DNA from: an uncultured bacterium | GTDB lineage: Bacteria; Cyanobacteriota; Vampirovibrionia; Gastranaerophilales; Gastranaerophilaceae | Direction of reading: 5' to 3' | Assembly: GCA_900554385.1 (NCBI GenBank) | Contig: USHE01000113.1 | Span: 1 to 5,855, forward strand | DNA length: 5,855 nucleotides | Shown here: one piece after another, positions 4,856-5,855 of the stretch | How positions within the stretch are numbered: the stretch's first letter is position 1 | How the letters are laid out: each line of letters starts with the position of its first letter | The notes under the pieces: model-generated | What the model was told of the DNA's origin: nothing | Seen by the model: only the letters and a program-made list of their open reading frames with translations | The model's database searches: none | Translations under genes and position numbers: made by a program

Positions 4856-5466
4856 ATATTATATGAGAATTGCAAAAAATTACCCATAAGGTTTTCATTC
4901 CAGACCTGCACATCATCAGGAACGTCAAGCACAGCAGGTGTAAAGTTCCAAATATTTTTTATGTTTGCCTCGACCAAAAAATCAGCAGTAACCTGCGCGA
5001 ATTCACGAGGAACTGTTAATATTGCAATATCAATATTTGATTTTCTCGTTAAATTAGGAAGCTTCGCAATATCTAAAATCACTTTATGATTTACCGTGCC
5101 GCCAATTTTACTTTTATCATTATCAAACATAGCAACAATATTCAAACCATAATTTGAAAAATTATCGTACTTAGCAAGAGCCATCCCGAGATTACCGGCT
5201 CCGATTATAAACGCATTTTTTGTTTTTGAAAACCCCAGAGTAAGTTCGATTGATTTTTTTAATTCTTTGACAATATATCCGACACGGCTTTTGCCTGAAT
5301 TATTTAACAAATTAATATCTTTTCTGACCTGTGAGTCATCAATTTTAAGCAATCCTGCAATCTGTTTACTTGAAATAAACTCCATATTATTGTTAATATA
5401 ATCATCTAATATACAATGATATAACGTTAATCTATTTATAACCTTGTCAGAAATTTTCTTATCCAT
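4852..5466 (-). CDS. rex: Redox-sensing transcriptional repressor Rex
   Basis: Rex is a homodimer that binds operators when NADH/NAD+ is low and lets go when NADH rises, controlling fermentation and NADH-reoxidation genes. From ATG 5466 the protein has 204 residues. A winged helix comes first (about 1-75: ISDKVINRLTLYHCIL, ISSKQIAGLLKIDDSQVRKD), then a Rossmann domain with GAGNLG (89-94), FDND (114-117, the acidic residue that favours NAD(H)), TVPREFA (151-157) and NFTPAVLDVP (174-183). A C-terminal helix (189-203) would swap into the partner. The usual SYFGxFGxRGxGY wing is replaced by NLLNNSGKSRVGY (52-64), so DNA contacts may differ. A TTG start at 5481 would add five residues but spans the -10, and the family starts near this ATG. 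There is no Shine-Dalgarno sequence. The gene converges on and overlaps the XRE gene. Confidence 0.92.
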   Translation of the reverse strand: MDKKISDKVINRLTLYHCILDDYINNNMEFISSKQIAGLLKIDDSQVRKDINLLNNSGKSRVGYIVKELKKSIELTLGFSKTKNAFIIGAGNLGMALAKYDNFSNYGLNIVAMFDNDKSKIGGTVNHKVILDIAKLPNLTRKSNIDIAILTVPREFAQVTADFLVEANIKNIWNFTPAVLDVPDDVQVWNENLMGNFLQFSYNI

Positions 5467-5472
5467 AAAAAA

Positions 5473-5501
5473 ATTATACAATAAAAAAGGACGGAAAAGA
5501 A
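5473..5501 (-). promoter_or_regulatory. Possible rex promoter giving a leaderless mRNA
   Basis: On the minus strand TATAAT (5478-5473) is followed by exactly six T residues and then ATG at 5466, so the predicted start is the A of ATG. The -35 position (5501-5496, TTCTTT) is weak and lies within the hairpin of the upstream terminator. No ribosome binding site is visible. Confidence 0.5.
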
Positions 5502-5512
5502 CTTTCCGTCCT
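5483..5512 (-). terminator. Intrinsic terminator for the gene entering from the right
   Basis: AGGACGGAAA and TTTCCGTCCT form a perfect 10-bp stem (5488-5497 with 5503-5512) and a 5-nt loop. Six T residues follow on the minus strand (5488-5483). It lies about 290 bases downstream of the partial gene's stop and directly before rex, insulating rex from that transcript. On the plus strand no T-run follows, so it works in one direction. Confidence 0.85.
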
Positions 5513-5596
5513 ATGCATGTTAACTCTATATTGAATTATTTTTTCAGGGTTGCCGTCCAATATATGGACAACATCTTAATCTTATTTTGTCTGTAC

Positions 5597-5799
5597 TGCA
5601 ATCTCGTGCTGAGCGACTTTTCAAACAATCGTTCCAGAGTAGTGCTGTAACTCAGTTATGCTCACCGTGCGGTTGGTTGATTGTTGTGACAAAGCGGTTT
5701 CGTGACCAGCGGTTTGTCTTTTGTCGTGCCTCTTTTGCAGTTTCGTGCTAAGCGGCATTTACCAACAACCGTTCCAGTGTAGTGATGTAACTCAGTTAC
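5597..5799. repeat. Composite repeat element, copy 2 (REP-like, GTAG plus hairpin)
   Basis: Two related direct copies of about 65 bases start at 5597 and 5736. Each reads TGCA, then TCGTGCT, AGCG, CGTTCCAG, GTAG (5639-5642; 5779-5782), four bases, and a palindrome GTAACTCAGTTAC (5787-5799; one mismatch at 5647-5659). The CGTTCCAG boxes are 140 bases apart, against 139 in the element at 519-710, and CGGTTTC-type segments lie at the same offset. It occupies almost all of the 3' untranslated stretch between the right-edge gene and its terminator. It is visibly richer in G+C than its surroundings. No coding frame of substance was found in it on either strand. Confidence 0.65.
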
Positions 5800-5855
5800 T
5801 ACTTGCCGGCACCGTAAAGAACTGCTTCTGCTGCTCTTGTTGCAGGAAGAACTGT
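5799..5855 (-). CDS. C-terminal end of an unidentified protein (runs off right edge)
   Basis: Eighteen codons ending TVLPATRAAEAVLYGAGK, then TAG directly followed by in-frame TAA. The composition (Ala-rich amphipathic helix, short Gly-Lys tail) is that of a normal soluble protein end. This fragment is too short to name a family. The stop codon shares its last base with the palindrome of the repeat element, so the element abuts the end of the coding sequence and may have set the present stop. The transcript probably continues through the repeat to the terminator at 5483-5512. Confidence 0.55.
   Translation of the reverse strand, partial: TVLPATRAAEAVLYGAGK

Noticed and set aside
5444..5650. 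Plus-strand frame of 68 codons
   Set aside because: It overlaps the start of rex, a terminator hairpin and the repeat element, has no ribosome site and no recognisable motif.
5597..5799. CRISPR array or tandem repeat array
   Set aside because: Only two copies, diverged by about a quarter of positions, with a period of 139-140 bases; no regular short repeat-spacer pattern and no cas genes.

Overview
The window is AT-rich with short intergenic regions. It looks like a chromosomal segment from an uncultured gut bacterium. The best taxonomic clue is the secreted pilin-like protein at 3855-4547. Its FTLAEVLITLGVIGVIAAMTLP-type N-terminus and Cys-containing NMDYLHC tail resemble a family I associate with non-photosynthetic gut Cyanobacteria (Melainabacteria / Gastranaerophilales). 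That assignment is inference and there is no rRNA here to test it.

Layout, left to right. (1) The N-terminal part of surE (minus strand) runs off the left edge. (2) A gene-poor stretch (241-1092) holds a probable small RNA with three hairpins ending in a strong terminator (about 391-517), a repeat element (519-710), and a 47-codon minus-strand gene (778-921). (3) A two-gene operon, sdaAB-sdaAA, encodes the two-subunit iron-sulfur L-serine dehydratase, with an extended -10 promoter and an inverted repeat over the predicted start of transcription. (4) An unknown 69-aa protein gene (2815-3024) is followed by a terminator. (5) coaX (type III pantothenate kinase) starts directly at the U-run of that terminator. 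(6) A divergent pair consists of a minus-strand pilin-like gene and a plus-strand 73-aa XRE regulator. Between them lies a 20-bp perfect palindrome sitting on the -10 of a consensus promoter. (7) rex (minus strand) overlaps the regulator tail to tail. (8) A second copy of the repeat element (5597-5799) lies between rex and the C-terminus of a gene that enters from the right edge.

The genes are mostly core metabolism and redox control: serine to pyruvate plus ammonia, the first step of CoA synthesis, nucleotide dephosphorylation, and NADH sensing. The pilin-like gene and its XRE neighbour form a separate accessory unit between coaX and rex. The two items I would look at first are the GTAG-hairpin repeat family, present as two inverted composite copies about 5 kb apart, and the XRE/pilin switch with five TCAAT half-sites in 66 bp. 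Two regulators (XRE and rex) lack a Shine-Dalgarno sequence, and each has a -10-like hexamer exactly 6 nt before ATG, which suggests leaderless mRNAs.
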